Shown here one piece after another: positions 1-9,939 of a stretch of 64,000 nt of DNA. The stretch is from Rathayibacter agropyri (GTDB taxonomy: Bacteria > Actinomycetota > Actinomycetes > Actinomycetales > Microbacteriaceae). A program made the translations under genes and the position numbers. Within the stretch, counting starts at the first letter, position 1, and every line of letters starts with the position of its first letter. The stretch covers positions 119,725 to 183,724 of the forward strand of contig NZ_JABRPL010000004.1 of assembly GCF_013249015.1 (NCBI RefSeq), written 5' to 3'. The notes beneath the pieces are model-generated. The model did no database searches and was not told the DNA's origin. It saw only the letters and a program-made list of their open reading frames with translations.

Positions 1-55
1 GGACGCCTCAGGAAGGTCTCGGTCACCCGGCCCTAGAAATCGGAGAACACACCAC

Positions 56-1618
56 ATGACAACGACGTCAGCGACGTCGACGCGCGGTGGAGCGCGCGTC
101 CACGTCCAGCGCTTCGGCACCTTCCTCTCGGGAATGGTCATGCCGAACATCGCGGCCTTCATCGCCTGGGGCTTCATCACGGCCCTCTTCATCCAGACCG
201 GATGGCTCCCGCTTCTCGGTGTCGACGCCACCTGGGTTCAGCAGCTTGGCGGCTGGAGCACCGACCCCGACGTGGTGAACGTCGGACTCGTCGGCCCGAT
301 GATCACCTACCTCCTCCCGCTCCTCATTGCGAACACCGGTGGCCGCATGGTCTACGGCGCGCGCGGAGGAGTGGTTGGCACCATCGCGACCATGGGCGTC
401 ATCGTCGGCGCTGGCATTCCAATGTTTATCGGGGCCATGATCATGGGCCCGCTCTCGGCATGGCTGATGAAGAAGGTCGACGCGCTCTGGGACGGCAAGA
501 TCAAGCCCGGCTTCGAGATGCTGGTCAACAACTTCTCGGCCGGAATTCTCGGCCTGCTTCTTGCGGTCCTCGCCTTCCTCGGCGTCGCGCCGGTCATCGC
601 TGCCTTCTCCGGTGCACTCGGAGTCGGCGTGGAGTGGCTGGTCAACGCCGGTCTGCTCCCGCTGACGTCGATCTTCATCGAGCCGGCGAAGATCCTGTTC
701 CTCAATAACGCGATCAACCACGGCGTGCTTACCCCGCTGGGCGTGCAGCAGGCGGAGGAGACGGGCAAGTCCTTCCTCTTCCTCCTCGAGGCCAACCCCG
801 GCCCCGGAATGGGCGTCCTGCTCGCGTTCTCGATCTTCGGCGTCGGCGCCGCCCGCGCCTCCGCTCCCGGTGCAGCGATCATCCACTTCATCGGCGGTAT
901 CCACGAGATCTACTTCCCGTACGTGCTGATGAAGCCGGCCCTGCTCGCCGCCGTTATCCTCGGCGGCATGACCGGAGTCGCGACGAACGTCGCTTTCAAC
1001 TCCGGCCTCCGCGCCCCCGCCTCGCCCGGTTCGATCATCGCGGTGCTCCTGCAGACCGCGAACGACAGCTTCCTCGGCGTGATCCTCTCGGTGATTCTCG
1101 CCACCGCCGTGTCGTTCCTCGTCGCCTCGGTGATCCTGCGAGCGAGCCGCACGCGCGACCTCGCCGCTGCGGAGGAGAACGACGACAAGCTCGCCGCCGC
1201 CGTCGCCGCGAACGAGGCCAACAAGGGCAAGGACAGCGCCGTCGGCTCGCTCATCAACGCCCGCGGAGCTAATGCCCCGCAGGACTCCACCGGCGCCTCG
1301 ACCGCGGGGGCCACGGTGACCGCGACCCAGGTCCGCTCCATCGTGTTCGCCTGCGACGCCGGCATGGGATCCTCCGCCATGGGCGCCTCGGTGCTGCGCA
1401 ACAAAATGAAGAAGGCGGGCTATGAGGACGTCACGGTCACCAACAAGGCGATCGCGGCGCTCGAGGACGACGTGGACCTGGTCATCACCCAGGCCGAACT
1501 CACGGAGCGCGCCCGCCAGCGCACTCCGGGCGCCATCCACGTCTCCGTCGATAACTTCATGAACAGCCCGAAGTACGACGAGGTCGTCTCGCTGGTCGCG
1601 GAGCAGCACGGCAAGTAG
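56..1618 (+). CDS. mtlA: Mannitol-specific PTS permease, EIICB
   Basis: The protein imports mannitol and phosphorylates it to mannitol-1-phosphate. Residues 1 to about 370 are the very hydrophobic EIIC channel domain. An Ala/Glu/Lys-rich linker spans about 375-425. The EIIB domain follows, with the phosphocysteine loop VFACDAGMGSS and the acceptor cysteine at C433. There is no fused EIIA domain; EIIA is the separate gene 107 bp downstream. The 520-aa length fits an IICB form. ATG is chosen because it is the first start in frame and begins a plausible cytoplasmic N-terminus. It heads the operon mtlA-mtlF-mtlD. No MtlR-type regulator is in the window, and only 55 bases of upstream sequence are visible, so the promoter cannot be judged. 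Confidence 0.95.
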   Translation: MTTTSATSTRGGARVHVQRFGTFLSGMVMPNIAAFIAWGFITALFIQTGWLPLLGVDATWVQQLGGWSTDPDVVNVGLVGPMITYLLPLLIANTGGRMVYGARGGVVGTIATMGVIVGAGIPMFIGAMIMGPLSAWLMKKVDALWDGKIKPGFEMLVNNFSAGILGLLLAVLAFLGVAPVIAAFSGALGVGVEWLVNAGLLPLTSIFIEPAKILFLNNAINHGVLTPLGVQQAEETGKSFLFLLEANPGPGMGVLLAFSIFGVGAARASAPGAAIIHFIGGIHEIYFPYVLMKPALLAAVILGGMTGVATNVAFNSGLRAPASPGSIIAVLLQTANDSFLGVILSVILATAVSFLVASVILRASRTRDLAAAEENDDKLAAAVAANEANKGKDSAVGSLINARGANAPQDSTGASTAGATVTATQVRSIVFACDAGMGSSAMGASVLRNKMKKAGYEDVTVTNKAIAALEDDVDLVITQAELTERARQRTPGAIHVSVDNFMNSPKYDEVVSLVAEQHGK

Positions 1619-1635
1619 TACGCCACCTCCTCGAA

Positions 1636-1691
1636 GGGAACCCGTAGGGTGCGACAGAGCGGACCCGCTCCGCTCGCCCCCGCGGGTTCCC
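1636..1691 (+). promoter_or_regulatory. Intercistronic hairpin between mtlA and mtlF
   Basis: The arms GGGAACCCG and CGGGTTCCC (1636-1644 and 1683-1691) pair perfectly across a GC-rich loop that can itself fold (AGAGCGG/CCGCTC). There is no T-run. Its position inside an operon suggests a processing or stability element or partial attenuation rather than a full terminator. Function is inferred. Confidence 0.5.
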
Positions 1692-1725
1692 TCGCTGTCA
1701 GCACCTTTACGGAAGGACGCACGCC

Positions 1726-2160
1726 ATGAGCGAAGTGCTCACCATCGGACAGATCAACGCCTCCGGCACCGCCACGACGAAGGAGGCCGCCATCAAGGAG
1801 GCCGCCGACATGCTCGTGGGAGTCGGCGCGGTCACCCCCGCCTACTACGAGGCCATGCTCGCCCGCGAGGCGACCGTCTCGACCTATATGGGTAACCTCC
1901 TCGCCATTCCGCACGGCACCAATGACGCGAAGGACGAGATCCGCTCGTCTGCCCTCTCGTTCGTCCGCTACGCGCAGCCGATTGACTGGGACGGCAACGA
2001 GGTGCGCTTCGTCGTCGGCATCGCCGGGGTCAACAATGAGCACCTCGAGATCCTCTCCAAGATCGCCATCATCTTTTCGGAGGAGGACGAGGTGCAGAAG
2101 CTTCTCGATGCCCCCGATGCGCAAGCGCTCTACAGCCTGCTGGGCGAGGTCAACTCCTGA
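1726..2160 (+). CDS. mtlF: Mannitol PTS EIIA component
   Basis: This is a stand-alone 144-aa EIIA domain that passes phosphate from HPr to the EIIB cysteine of MtlA. The conserved motif AIPHGTND places the phosphorylated histidine at H63. The length matches single-domain EIIA-Mtl/Fru proteins. A GGAAGGA ribosome binding site lies 9-10 nt before the ATG. The stop codon shares one base with the mtlD start (TGATG), so the two are probably translationally coupled. Confidence 0.94.
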   Translation: MSEVLTIGQINASGTATTKEAAIKEAADMLVGVGAVTPAYYEAMLAREATVSTYMGNLLAIPHGTNDAKDEIRSSALSFVRYAQPIDWDGNEVRFVVGIAGVNNEHLEILSKIAIIFSEEDEVQKLLDAPDAQALYSLLGEVNS

Positions 2161-3299
2161 TGGCCACCGCCGTCCATTTTGGCGCCGGCAACATCGGCCG
2201 CGGCTTCGTTGGCCTGATCCTGCACGGCGCCGGATATGAAATCGTCTTCGCCGATGTCAATGCGGACCTTATTGGTCAGCTTGCCGCCGCCGACGGTTAC
2301 GAGGTGCACGAGGTGGGGGAGGAGCCGACGACCCACTTCGTTGACCGCTTCCGCGCGATCGACTCCTCCGCCGACGAGGAGGCGCTCGTGCGTGAGATCG
2401 CCGCCGCCGACATTGTGACGACGGCCGTCGGACCGAACATCCTCCGCTTCGTCGCGCCGGTCATTGCGAAGGGCCTCGCCGCCCGCGCGGAGTCGGCACC
2501 GCGGCTGGCGGTCATGGCCTGCGAGAACGCGATCAGCGCGACCCGCTTGCTCCAGGCCGAAGTCGCGGCGAACCTGGGCGCGGACGAGTGGGAGCTCGTG
2601 CGCTCGCGGGCCGTCTTTGCCGACACGGCGGTCGACCGCATTGTGCCGAACCAGGAGCCGGGTCAGGGCTTGGACGTTACCGTCGAGACATTCTTCGAGT
2701 GGGTCATTGATCGCACGCCCTTCGAGGGCAGCGAGCCGGAGCTCCCGGGCGCGACCTACGTGGACGACCTGGAGCCGTTTATTGAGCGCAAGCTCTTCAC
2801 GGTGAACACGGGCCACGCGACGGCGGCCTACGTCGGCTTCGCAGCGGGAGCGCACAAGCTCTCGGATGCGCTCGCGCTGCCCGAGGTGCGCGACGCGGTG
2901 AGGGCGGCGCTCGAGGACACGAAGGCGCTCATCGTTGCGAAGCACGGCTTCAGCGATGCGGAGCAGCAGGCGTACCTCGAGAAGACGCTGAAGCGCTTCG
3001 CTAATCCGTACTTGACGGATACGGTTGATCGGGTGGGCCGCCAGCCGCTGCGGAAGCTCTCGCGGCATGAGCGGTTCATCGGGCCGGCGGCCGAGCTCGC
3101 GGAGCGCGGGCGGGTTCCCGAAGGGCTGATTGCGGCCATTGGCGCTGCGCTGCGCTTTGACGTGCCGGAGGATCCGCAAAGCGTTGAGTTGAAGCAGAAG
3201 CTGGCGGCGCTCTCGCCGGAGGAGTTCGTCGCCGACGTCACGGGCCTGTCCGCCGAGCATCCGCTGTTCCCCCACCTCGTGGCAATCCTCCGCCCCTGA
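2160..3299 (+). CDS. mtlD: Mannitol-1-phosphate 5-dehydrogenase
   Basis: The enzyme oxidises mannitol-1-phosphate to fructose-6-phosphate with NAD+, completing the pathway begun by MtlA and MtlF. The N-terminal NAD-binding loop [11 protein letters not shown] is at about residues 6-16, and the polyol dehydrogenase C-terminal domain follows. At 379 aa the length is normal for the long-chain mannitol dehydrogenase family. It is the last gene of the operon. A palindromic dispersed repeat follows within 25 bp and probably ends transcription. Confidence 0.95.
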   Translation: MATAVHFGAGNIGRGFVGLILHGAGYEIVFADVNADLIGQLAAADGYEVHEVGEEPTTHFVDRFRAIDSSADEEALVREIAAADIVTTAVGPNILRFVAPVIAKGLAARAESAPRLAVMACENAISATRLLQAEVAANLGADEWELVRSRAVFADTAVDRIVPNQEPGQGLDVTVETFFEWVIDRTPFEGSEPELPGATYVDDLEPFIERKLFTVNTGHATAAYVGFAAGAHKLSDALALPEVRDAVRAALEDTKALIVAKHGFSDAEQQAYLEKTLKRFANPYLTDTVDRVGRQPLRKLSRHERFIGPAAELAERGRVPEGLIAAIGAALRFDVPEDPQSVELKQKLAALSPEEFVADVTGLSAEHPLFPHLVAILRP

Positions 3300-3320
3300 C
3301 CCCTCAACCCCTCCGCGGTC

Positions 3321-3402
3321 CGCGAGATCGTGGTGAACGGACGAGATCCTCTGCCGAGGCGGGGGATCTCGTCCGTTCGGGGGCATCTCGCGACATTTCG
3401 CG
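3321..3402 (+). repeat. Dispersed palindromic repeat, copy 1
   Basis: This is a palindrome of about 80 bp lying between the convergent genes mtlD and lepB. Its arms contain GAACGGACGAGATC and GATCTCGTCCGTTC, flanked by CGCGAGAT and ATCTCGCG. An asymmetric tail GACATTTCGCG lies on the right. Related copies are at 11316-11396, 24530-24604 and, inverted, 49448-49528. It can fold into a long stem and may act as a bidirectional terminator. Confidence 0.85.
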
Positions 3403-3426
3403 GGCGGGAGGGGAGGGGGAGGGGCG

Positions 3427-4140
3427 CTAGAAGAGGTGCCAGCGGGTGAGTGGCCAGGCGACAGCGAAGACACGGCCGGTGACGCGGTCGAGAGGGACGG
3501 TCTTGACGCAGGAGTCGACTGGGCCGGAGGCTCCGCGGCACTCGCCGAGGGAGTCGTTCGAGTTGGAGCGGTGGTCGCCGAGGACGAAGAGGGAGTTCTC
3601 GGGCACCGTGTACTCCTGGAAGCACCGCAAGGAAGCGGGACTGGTGGTGCAGTCAAGGGTTCCCGGCGTGAACGGGAAGTTCTCGAAGACGTAGGACTCG
3701 TCGAGCGGCTGACCGTCCACGAGGACGTGGCCCTCCGCGTCGCAGCACGAGACGGTATGCCCGCCCTCGGCAATCAGCCGCTTGACGAGGAACTCCTCGT
3801 GCGAGGGGCCGATGCTGGTGACGTCGCCGAAGGTCTTGACCACCTCGGACAGGGCGCTGCCGGGGGAGTCGCTCGCTCCCCACCGCGCATCGCGCGAGAA
3901 GACGACGATCTGCCCCTGCTCGGGACCGCCCTGGAGTTCCAGGGTCCGGTCGACCAGGATCCGATCGCCGAAGAAGCCTCCGCCCTGGAGCGTGTTCTCC
4001 ATCGATCCCGAGGGGACCGTGTACACCTTCACGAAGAAGGTCTGCACCAGCGCGATGACCACGATCGCCACCACCACAGTGACCACCGGATGCGCGTACC
4101 AGCGTCGTCCCCCGGTTGTCGTCCTCGTCCTGCGCGCCAT
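3427..4140 (-). CDS. lepB: Type I signal peptidase
   Basis: This membrane-bound serine/lysine protease cleaves signal peptides of exported proteins. One N-terminal membrane helix spans about residues 17-37. It is followed by VPSGSM with catalytic S46, then [11 protein letters not shown] with the probable general base K120. The C-terminal box [10 protein letters not shown] is present. The 237-aa start at 4140 is preferred because [11 protein letters not shown] is a typical short basic N-terminus, whereas upstream starts add non-conserved low-complexity sequence. It is convergent with mtlD and divergent from infA. Confidence 0.93.
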   Translation of the reverse strand: MARRTRTTTGGRRWYAHPVVTVVVAIVVIALVQTFFVKVYTVPSGSMENTLQGGGFFGDRILVDRTLELQGGPEQGQIVVFSRDARWGASDSPGSALSEVVKTFGDVTSIGPSHEEFLVKRLIAEGGHTVSCCDAEGHVLVDGQPLDESYVFENFPFTPGTLDCTTSPASLRCFQEYTVPENSLFVLGDHRSNSNDSLGECRGASGPVDSCVKTVPLDRVTGRVFAVAWPLTRWHLF

Positions 4141-4276
4141 CTGCTGTCCCTCCGCTCGACGGGGCAAGCCTAGGCGGAGCGACCAGGGAGCCCGGCGCAA
4201 GGCACCGGATCCGGCGACGAGGCGCCGTGCCGGAGTGCACTCCGCGCCGCCACGAGCAGCGACACGCCCGAGCTGG

Positions 4277-4318
4277 CGAATCGTCGACGATTCGCGTATT
4301 ATCGACCCTTGGTGTTTT
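4277..4318 (+). promoter_or_regulatory. Probable infA promoter with an 18-bp palindrome and a shared leader
   Basis: A perfect 18-bp palindrome CGAATCGTCGACGATTCG (4277-4294) ends two bases before a -10-like TATTAT (4297-4302). It therefore fills the -35/-10 spacer, where a repressor or activator could bind. The sequence then runs into TCGACCCTTGGTGTTTT (4302-4318), which is repeated exactly upstream of rplM at 8761-8777. The promoter assignment is inferred. Confidence 0.55.
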
Positions 4319-4432
4319 GCGCGTGCTCTGGCATGCCCGCGAACCCCGATCCGGGCTCTCGCCCGGTGGTGGATCGTCGCGGAAACATTCGCACGACCAG
4401 TACACACACTACTTCCGAACGACAGTGAGGCT

Positions 4433-4654
4433 ATGGCCAAAAAAGACGGTGTCATCGAAATCGAAGGTGCGGTTGTCGAGGCGCTCCCCAACGCGATGTT
4501 CCGCGTGGAGCTGACCAACGGACACAAAGTTCTCGCCCATATCTCGGGCAAGATGCGTCAGCACTACATCAGGATCCTCCCCGAGGACCGGGTGATCGTG
4601 GAGCTGAGCCCCTACGACCTGACCCGCGGCCGGATCGTCTACCGCTACAAGTAG
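4433..4654 (+). CDS. infA: Translation initiation factor IF-1
   Basis: IF-1 is a 73-aa OB-fold protein that binds the 30S A site during initiation. The whole protein matches the family, from [12 protein letters not shown] to the C-terminal RGRIVYRYK. It is the first gene of infA-rpmJ-rpsM-rpsK-rpoA-rplQ. About 290 bp of non-coding DNA separates it from lepB and holds the probable promoter. Confidence 0.97.
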   Translation: MAKKDGVIEIEGAVVEALPNAMFRVELTNGHKVLAHISGKMRQHYIRILPEDRVIVELSPYDLTRGRIVYRYK

Positions 4655-4752
4655 GCGTTCGCTCCGCTGACGTTCGCGACGTGTGTGTCCTGTAAGGAAC
4701 GGCCCCGGCATCCGCCGGGAGCACGACGCCAGCGAAATCAAGGACAAGAACA

Positions 4753-4869
4753 ATGAAGGTCAACCCCAGCGTCAAGCGCATCTGCGATCACTGCAAGATC
4801 ATCCGCCGCCACGGCAACGTGATGGTCATCTGCAGTAGCAACCCGCGCCACAAGCAGCGACAGGGCTAG
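4753..4869 (+). CDS. rpmJ: 50S ribosomal protein L36
   Basis: This is a 38-aa protein beginning [15 protein letters not shown]. It carries the zinc-ribbon ligand set C11, C14, C27 and H32, so it is the zinc-binding (C+) form rather than the zinc-independent paralogue. It lies between infA and rpsM, as in most actinobacteria. The 197-bp gap to rpsM contains small GC hairpins, for example CCGGCTTCGGCCGG near 4971. Confidence 0.96.
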   Translation: MKVNPSVKRICDHCKIIRRHGNVMVICSSNPRHKQRQG

Positions 4870-5066
4870 TCCCGCCGCTTCGGCAAGGAAGCGCCAGGGT
4901 GGCACGCCGCCCCGACTGAGCACGACGAGCAAGTGAATACCCCCGCAGCACCAGAAATCGCGCAGCACTCCGGCTTCGGCCGGGGTGGACGGCGAGGACA
5001 CCTTCGGTCGGAGGCCGAGGCACCGGTGCTGCTTCATACCTCCACTCACTCACAGGAGAAGCCACA

Positions 5067-5447
5067 ATGGCACGTCTGGCAGGAGTAGACATCCCGCGCG
5101 AGAAGCGCGTGGAGGTCGCACTGACCTACATCTACGGTGTCGGCCGCACTCGCGCGCTCGCGACCCTCAGCGACACCGGGATCGACGGCAACACCCGCGT
5201 CAAGGATCTGAGCGACGACCAGCTCATCGCCCTCCGCGACCATATCGAGGGCAACTACAAGGTGGAGGGTGACCTCCGCCGTGAGGTCGCCGCCGATATC
5301 CGCCGCAAGGTCGAGATCGGCTCGTACCAGGGCCTCCGTCACCGTCGCGGCCTCCCGGTCCGTGGACAGCGCACCAAGACGAACGCGCGCACCCGCAAGG
5401 GACCCAAGCGCACCGTCGCCGGCAAGAAGAAGGCCGGCCGCAAGTAA
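5067..5447 (+). CDS. rpsM: 30S ribosomal protein S13
   Basis: S13 contacts the large subunit and P-site tRNA in the head of the 30S subunit. The protein starts [14 protein letters not shown] and ends with the basic tail [15 protein letters not shown]. The helix-two-turn-helix and the [15 protein letters not shown] segment are intact. Length is 126 aa. An AGGAGAAG ribosome binding site precedes the ATG. Confidence 0.97.
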   Translation: MARLAGVDIPREKRVEVALTYIYGVGRTRALATLSDTGIDGNTRVKDLSDDQLIALRDHIEGNYKVEGDLRREVAADIRRKVEIGSYQGLRHRRGLPVRGQRTKTNARTRKGPKRTVAGKKKAGRK

Positions 5448-5480
5448 CGCGGGCGACACGGACCTAGAGGAGATACAGAA

Positions 5481-5879
5481 TTGGCTACCCCCAAGTCGGC
5501 TGCGCGCAAGCCGCGCCGCAAGGAGAAGAAGAACATCGCAGTGGGTCAGGCCCACATCAAGTCGACGTTCAACAACACGATCGTCTCGATCACCGACCCC
5601 GCCGGGGCCGTCATCAGCTGGGCCTCGTCCGGCGGAGTCGGCTTCAAAGGCTCGCGCAAGTCAACGCCGTTCGCGGCGCAGCTCGCCGCCGAGTCGGCTG
5701 CGCGTCAGGCGCAGGAGCACGGCATGAAGAAGGTCGACGTCTTCGTCAAGGGCCCGGGCTCGGGTCGTGAGACCGCGATCCGCTCGCTCCAGGCCGCCGG
5801 CCTCGAGGTCGGCTCGATCAACGACGTCACTCCGCAGGCGCACAACGGCTGCCGCCCGCCGAAGCGTCGCCGCGTCTAA
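5481..5879 (+). CDS. rpsK: 30S ribosomal protein S11
   Basis: S11 forms part of the 30S platform near the mRNA exit. The protein begins [18 protein letters not shown] and keeps the conserved core [20 protein letters not shown] and the tail [11 protein letters not shown]. Initiation is at a TTG codon 8 nt after GAGGAG, and no better start exists. At 132 aa the size is normal. Confidence 0.96.
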   Translation: MATPKSAARKPRRKEKKNIAVGQAHIKSTFNNTIVSITDPAGAVISWASSGGVGFKGSRKSTPFAAQLAAESAARQAQEHGMKKVDVFVKGPGSGRETAIRSLQAAGLEVGSINDVTPQAHNGCRPPKRRRV

Positions 5880-6026
5880 GCAGCACTCGCAGCCGTCGGT
5901 CGGCCGCACGATCCGCTGGTACAGCGGGGAGTGGGGCCGTCCGGCGGATCGCGCATTTCTTTCACAACTCCACACCTCGTAAACGCACGTGTCATATAGC
6001 GGACACGTGATCGAAAGGAATCATCA

Positions 6027-7013
6027 GTGCTTATCGCACAGCGTCCGACGCTCACCGAGGAGAACATCTCGGAGTTCCGTTCCCGCTTCGTCATCGAGCC
6101 CCTCGAGCCCGGCTTCGGCTACACGCTCGGCAACTCGCTGCGTCGCACCCTGCTGTCCTCCATCCCCGGCGCCGCTGTCACCAGCATCCGCATCGACGGA
6201 GTCCTGCACGAGTTCACGACCGTTCCCGGGGTCCGCGAGGACGTCACCGAGATCATCCTGAATATCAAGGGACTCGTCGTCTCGTCCGAGCACGACGAGC
6301 CGATCACCGCTTACCTGCGCAAGCAGGGTGCCGGTCAGGTCACCGCCGCCGACATCTCGGCTCCGGCCGGTGTCGAGATCCACAACCCGGAACTCGTCAT
6401 CGCCACGCTCAATGACAAGGCGAAGTTCGAACTCGAGCTCACCATCGAGCGCGGCCGCGGTTACGTCTCGGCGACCCAGAATCGCAGCGAGTTCTCCGAG
6501 GCCGGCCAGATTCCGGTCGACTCGATCTACTCGCCCGTCCTGAAGGTCACCTACCGCGTCGAGGCCACCCGTGCCGGGGAGCGCACCGACTTCGACCGCC
6601 TGGTCGTTGACGTGGAGACCAAGGCCGCGATCACGCCCCGCGACGCGATCGCCTCTGCAGGACGCACGCTGACCGAGCTCTTCGGGCTCGCCCGTGAGCT
6701 GAACAATGCGGCCGAGGGCATCGAGATCGGCCCCGCGCCGGTCGATGCTGTCCTGTCGACTGAGCTGTCTATGCCCATCGAGGACCTCGACCTCTCGGTG
6801 CGCAGCTACAACTGTCTCAAGCGCGAGGGCATCAACAATGTGAACGAGCTCGTCGCCCTCTCGGAGACGCAGCTCATGAACATCCGCAACTTCGGTCAGA
6901 AGTCGGTGGATGAGGTCAAGGAGAAGCTGACGGAGCTGGGCCTGTCGCTCAAGGACTCGGTTCCCGGGTTCGACGGTGCCCACTTCTACAGCTACGACGA
7001 CGAGAGCATCTAG
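6027..7013 (+). CDS. rpoA: DNA-directed RNA polymerase alpha subunit
   Basis: The alpha dimer is the scaffold for RNA polymerase assembly and contacts activators and UP elements. The N-terminal assembly domain (about 1-230) includes [17 protein letters not shown]. The C-terminal domain (about 245-315) carries [19 protein letters not shown] and the helix-hairpin-helix. It starts at GTG after GAAAGGAA. The 147-bp gap after rpsK is long for this operon. Confidence 0.97.
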   Translation: MLIAQRPTLTEENISEFRSRFVIEPLEPGFGYTLGNSLRRTLLSSIPGAAVTSIRIDGVLHEFTTVPGVREDVTEIILNIKGLVVSSEHDEPITAYLRKQGAGQVTAADISAPAGVEIHNPELVIATLNDKAKFELELTIERGRGYVSATQNRSEFSEAGQIPVDSIYSPVLKVTYRVEATRAGERTDFDRLVVDVETKAAITPRDAIASAGRTLTELFGLARELNNAAEGIEIGPAPVDAVLSTELSMPIEDLDLSVRSYNCLKREGINNVNELVALSETQLMNIRNFGQKSVDEVKEKLTELGLSLKDSVPGFDGAHFYSYDDESI

Positions 7014-7085
7014 GTCTCTCGCCCCGGAGCCTGTGGTTCCTCGCGTTCGACCTGCTGACACCCCTTTTAGTACTGGAGTAAACCC

Positions 7086-7613
7086 ATGCCCAAGCCCACC
7101 AAGGGCCCCCGCCTCGGAGGCGGTCCCGCACACGAACGTCTGCTCCTCGCGAACCTGGCCGCGGCCCTGTTCACGCACAAGAGCATCAAGACGACCGAGA
7201 CCAAGGCCAAGCGCCTGCGCCCACTCGCCGAGCGTCTGGTGACGTTCGCCAAGCGCGGCGACCTGCACGCCCGCCGTCGCGTCCTCGCGACGATCGGCGA
7301 CAAGTCGGTCGTTCATGAGCTCTTTACCGAGATCGCTCCCCTCGTCGCCGAGCGCGAGGGCGGCTACACCCGCATCACCAAGATCGGTCCCCGCAAGGGG
7401 GATAACGCGCCGATGGCCGTCATCGAGCTCGTCCTCGAGCCCGTGACTCCGAAGGTAAAGAAGTCGCGCACCACCACGGCGCCCGTGTCCACTCCGGTGG
7501 ACGACGCCCCCGTCGAGGAGACCGCCGTCGAGGAGGCGCCCGTGCAGGACGCTGCCGCCGACGACGCCGCGGTGCAGGACGCTCCGGTCGAGGAGACCGG
7601 CGAGACCAAGTAG
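7086..7613 (+). CDS. rplQ: 50S ribosomal protein L17 with long acidic tail
   Basis: The L17 core spans residues 1 to about 120 ([25 protein letters not shown]). After it comes a tail of about 50 residues rich in Ala, Glu, Asp and Val, with repeating [16 protein letters not shown] units. Such tails are common in actinobacterial L17. This one is low-complexity and probably disordered. It is the last ribosomal gene of the operon and is followed by a strong hairpin. Confidence 0.96.
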   Translation: MPKPTKGPRLGGGPAHERLLLANLAAALFTHKSIKTTETKAKRLRPLAERLVTFAKRGDLHARRRVLATIGDKSVVHELFTEIAPLVAEREGGYTRITKIGPRKGDNAPMAVIELVLEPVTPKVKKSRTTTAPVSTPVDDAPVEETAVEEAPVQDAAADDAAVQDAPVEETGETK

Positions 7614-7629
7614 TCGCGCCCGAAAGGCC

Positions 7630-7665
7630 GAGAGCCCTCCGTCCTTAACGGGACGGGGGGCTCTC
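7630..7665 (+). terminator. Terminator hairpin after rplQ
   Basis: The arm GAGAGCCCTCCGTCC (7630-7644) pairs with GGGACGGGGGGCTCTC (7650-7665) across the loop TTAAC. A poor T-run follows, as is usual in high-GC actinobacteria. It closes the infA-rplQ operon. Confidence 0.85.
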
Positions 7666-7811
7666 GCCGTCTCCGCGAGCGGTGGCGCTGGCGCGAAGTG
7701 CGGACGGTGGCACGGCCGGACTCGACGAGTGTGGTTGCGCCGGGAAAGGCGCTCCTCGGTCGGCGTGCCGCTCACAGTGGCGTGAGGGCGACTCCGCTCT
7801 AGGATCGAGGG

Positions 7812-8705
7812 ATGCCGTACCGCGTCCGCCTCGATCTGGCCTACGACGGCACGCAGTTCTCCGGCTGGGCCAAGCAGCCGGGTCTTCGCACCGTGCAGGG
7901 GGTGCTCGAGGAGTCGCTGGCCCTCGTGCTGCGCTCCGAGCAGCACCCGACCGTGACCGTTGCCGGGCGTACCGACGTCGGGGTGCACGCGAGCGCGCAG
8001 GTCGCCCATGTCGACCTGACTCCCGAGCAGTGGGCCCGGCTGAGCGGCGGAGGTCGTCGCGCGGCGGAGGTGCCGCTGCCCCCTGCCGCGATCCTCGAGC
8101 GGCGACTACGCGGCATCCTGGGCCAGTACTCCGACGTCTCCGTGCACCGCGTGACGCAGGCACCGGCGGGATTCGACGCCCGCTTCTCGGCGCGCTGGCG
8201 TCGTTACGAGTACCGCCTCGCTGACGCCTCCTCGATGCGGCACCCGCTCGAGCGCGTGTTCACGACCTGGATCACCGACTCCCTCGACCTCGACGCGATG
8301 AACGGCGCTGCTCGCTCGCTCCTCGGCCTGCACGACTACGCCTCGTTCTGTCGGGCGCGGGAGGGCGCGACGACCATCCGCAGCCTGCTCGACTTCACCT
8401 GGGAGCGGGACCGCGACGGCGTGCTGCACGCGCACGTGCGCGCCGACGCGTTCTGCCACAGCATGGTCCGTGCCCTCGTGGGGGCCTGCGTGGCAGTCGG
8501 CGCGGGCAAGCTCGACGCGGCGGTTGTACCCGTGCTGCGCGACGCGGCTCGGCGGACGAACGCGTTCGCGGTGATGCCGGCTCGCGGCCTCATCCTGCGC
8601 GAGGTCGATTATCCCGAGGACGCGGCGCTCGCAGCGCGCGCCGTCCTGACGCGCGCTCAGCGCACGGCGCGGTCGGAGGGGCCGGAGCAGGAGCCCGGGG
8701 ACTGA
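7812..8705 (+). CDS. truA: tRNA pseudouridine(38-40) synthase
   Basis: TruA converts U38-U40 of the tRNA anticodon arm to pseudouridine. The catalytic motif AGRTDVGVHA places the nucleophilic aspartate at D55. The core LAYDGTQFSGWAKQP and the C-terminal FCHSMVRALVG are present. Length is 297 aa. A TAGGAT box at 7800-7805 lies only 6 nt before the ATG, so the gene appears to have its own leaderless promoter after the rplQ terminator. Confidence 0.95.
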   Translation: MPYRVRLDLAYDGTQFSGWAKQPGLRTVQGVLEESLALVLRSEQHPTVTVAGRTDVGVHASAQVAHVDLTPEQWARLSGGGRRAAEVPLPPAAILERRLRGILGQYSDVSVHRVTQAPAGFDARFSARWRRYEYRLADASSMRHPLERVFTTWITDSLDLDAMNGAARSLLGLHDYASFCRAREGATTIRSLLDFTWERDRDGVLHAHVRADAFCHSMVRALVGACVAVGAGKLDAAVVPVLRDAARRTNAFAVMPARGLILREVDYPEDAALAARAVLTRAQRTARSEGPEQEPGD

Positions 8706-8754
8706 GGCTGTCGGCGCCACCGAGAGCCGTGCTTGGGATCACGGGGGCTTTGCT

Positions 8755-8777
8755 GTAATGTCGACCCTTGGTGTTTT
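8755..8777 (+). promoter_or_regulatory. Probable rplM promoter and shared leader motif
   Basis: GTAATG precedes TCGACCCTTGGTGTTTT (8761-8777), a 17-nt stretch identical to 4302-4318 upstream of infA. In both places it directly follows an AT-rich -10-like hexamer. This suggests that both ribosomal operons start transcription with the same sequence. The leader from here to the rplM start is about 130 nt. Confidence 0.55.
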
Positions 8778-8898
8778 CGGCCGTGTGCTGAGCGCCCGAA
8801 GTTGAGCCCTCCACCGGATCGGTTCGGCCCCTCGCGGGTCGAACAGCCACGGAGCGGGATCCACGAACACCTCACTCCGATCAGAAAGCAGCACTCAC

Positions 8899-9345
8899 GT
8901 GACTCGCACTTTTTCTCCGAAGCCGGCTGATGTCCAGCACGACTGGATCGTCATCGACGCGGCCGACGTCGTGCTTGGTCGTCTCGCCACACACGCCGCG
9001 GCTCTCCTGCGCGGCAAGCACAAGGCGACTTTCGCGCCGCACATGGACATGGGTGACTTCGTCATCATCGTCAATGCAGAGAAGGTCGCGCTCACCGGCC
9101 AGAAGCTCCTCCAGAAAAAGGCCTACCGCCACTCCGGCTACCCTGGCGGCCTCTCGGCCACCACGTACGCCGAACTCCTCGAGAAGAACCCGGTCCGCGC
9201 CGTCGAGAAGGCCATCCGCGGCATGCTCCCCAAGAACTCCCTCGGCCGTGCGCAGCTGCGCAAGCTGAAGGTCTACGCGGGCTCCGAGCACCCCCACGCG
9301 GCGCAGCAGCCCCAGGCGTACGCCTTCAACCAGGTCGCCCAGTAG
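8899..9345 (+). CDS. rplM: 50S ribosomal protein L13
   Basis: L13 is an early-assembly protein of the large subunit. It shows [17 protein letters not shown] near the N-terminus, HSGYPGGL in the middle and [19 protein letters not shown], all family hallmarks. It starts at GTG after GAAAGCAG and is 148 aa. It heads rplM-rpsI-glmM. Confidence 0.97.
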   Translation: MTRTFSPKPADVQHDWIVIDAADVVLGRLATHAAALLRGKHKATFAPHMDMGDFVIIVNAEKVALTGQKLLQKKAYRHSGYPGGLSATTYAELLEKNPVRAVEKAIRGMLPKNSLGRAQLRKLKVYAGSEHPHAAQQPQAYAFNQVAQ

Positions 9346-9399
9346 GCTCCGGCCCCTCCCCGACATCTCAGACTTCGAAGACAAAGGATCACCTGAACC

Positions 9400-9885
9400 G
9401 TGGCGCAGATCGCAGACCAGATTGACGTGGCTCCCGAGAGCTACTCCACCGAAAGCCCGGCCACCGAGGCGTCCCCGACGCCGCGCGCCGTGCTCAACGT
9501 CTCCGGCGCAGCCGTGGGCCGCCGCAAGCAGGCCATCGCCCGCGTGCGCCTCGTCCCCGGCAACGGCGGCATGACCGTGAATGCTCGCGAGTTCGCGGAG
9601 TACTTCCCCAACAAGCTGCACCAGCAGCTGATCACCGACCCGTTCAAGGTGCTCGACCTCATCGGCTCCTACGACGTCGTCGCGAAGATCACCGGCGGCG
9701 GCCCCTCCGGTCAGGCAGGCGCCCTGCGCCTCGCCATCGCCCGTGCGCTCAACGAGATCGACCGTGAGAACAACCGCGCCGTCCTCAAGAAGGCGGGCTT
9801 CCTGACCCGCGACGCCCGCGTCATCGAGCGCAAGAAGGCCGGCCTCAAGAAGGCCCGCAAGGCGTCCCAGTTCTCGAAGCGCTGA
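9400..9885 (+). CDS. rpsI: 30S ribosomal protein S9
   Basis: S9 reaches the P-site tRNA with its C-terminal tail, here [11 protein letters not shown]. An extra N-terminal segment of about 30 residues, rich in Glu, Ser, Thr and Pro, precedes the conserved core ([14 protein letters not shown]). This extension is common in actinobacteria. GTG start, 161 aa. Confidence 0.97.
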   Translation: MAQIADQIDVAPESYSTESPATEASPTPRAVLNVSGAAVGRRKQAIARVRLVPGNGGMTVNAREFAEYFPNKLHQQLITDPFKVLDLIGSYDVVAKITGGGPSGQAGALRLAIARALNEIDRENNRAVLKKAGFLTRDARVIERKKAGLKKARKASQFSKR

Positions 9886-9939
9886 TCGACGCGGCCGTTC
9901 GGCCGTTCGACCAGAAGGCTCGAGAAGGGACTGCGCACC

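Noticed and set aside
68-1609. 513-codon open frame antisense to mtlA
   Set aside because: Its composition is the mirror of mtlA codon bias, with no recognisable domain.
5956-8009. Long minus-strand open frame opposite rpoA, rplQ and truA
   Set aside because: Antisense to highly conserved genes, with no motif.
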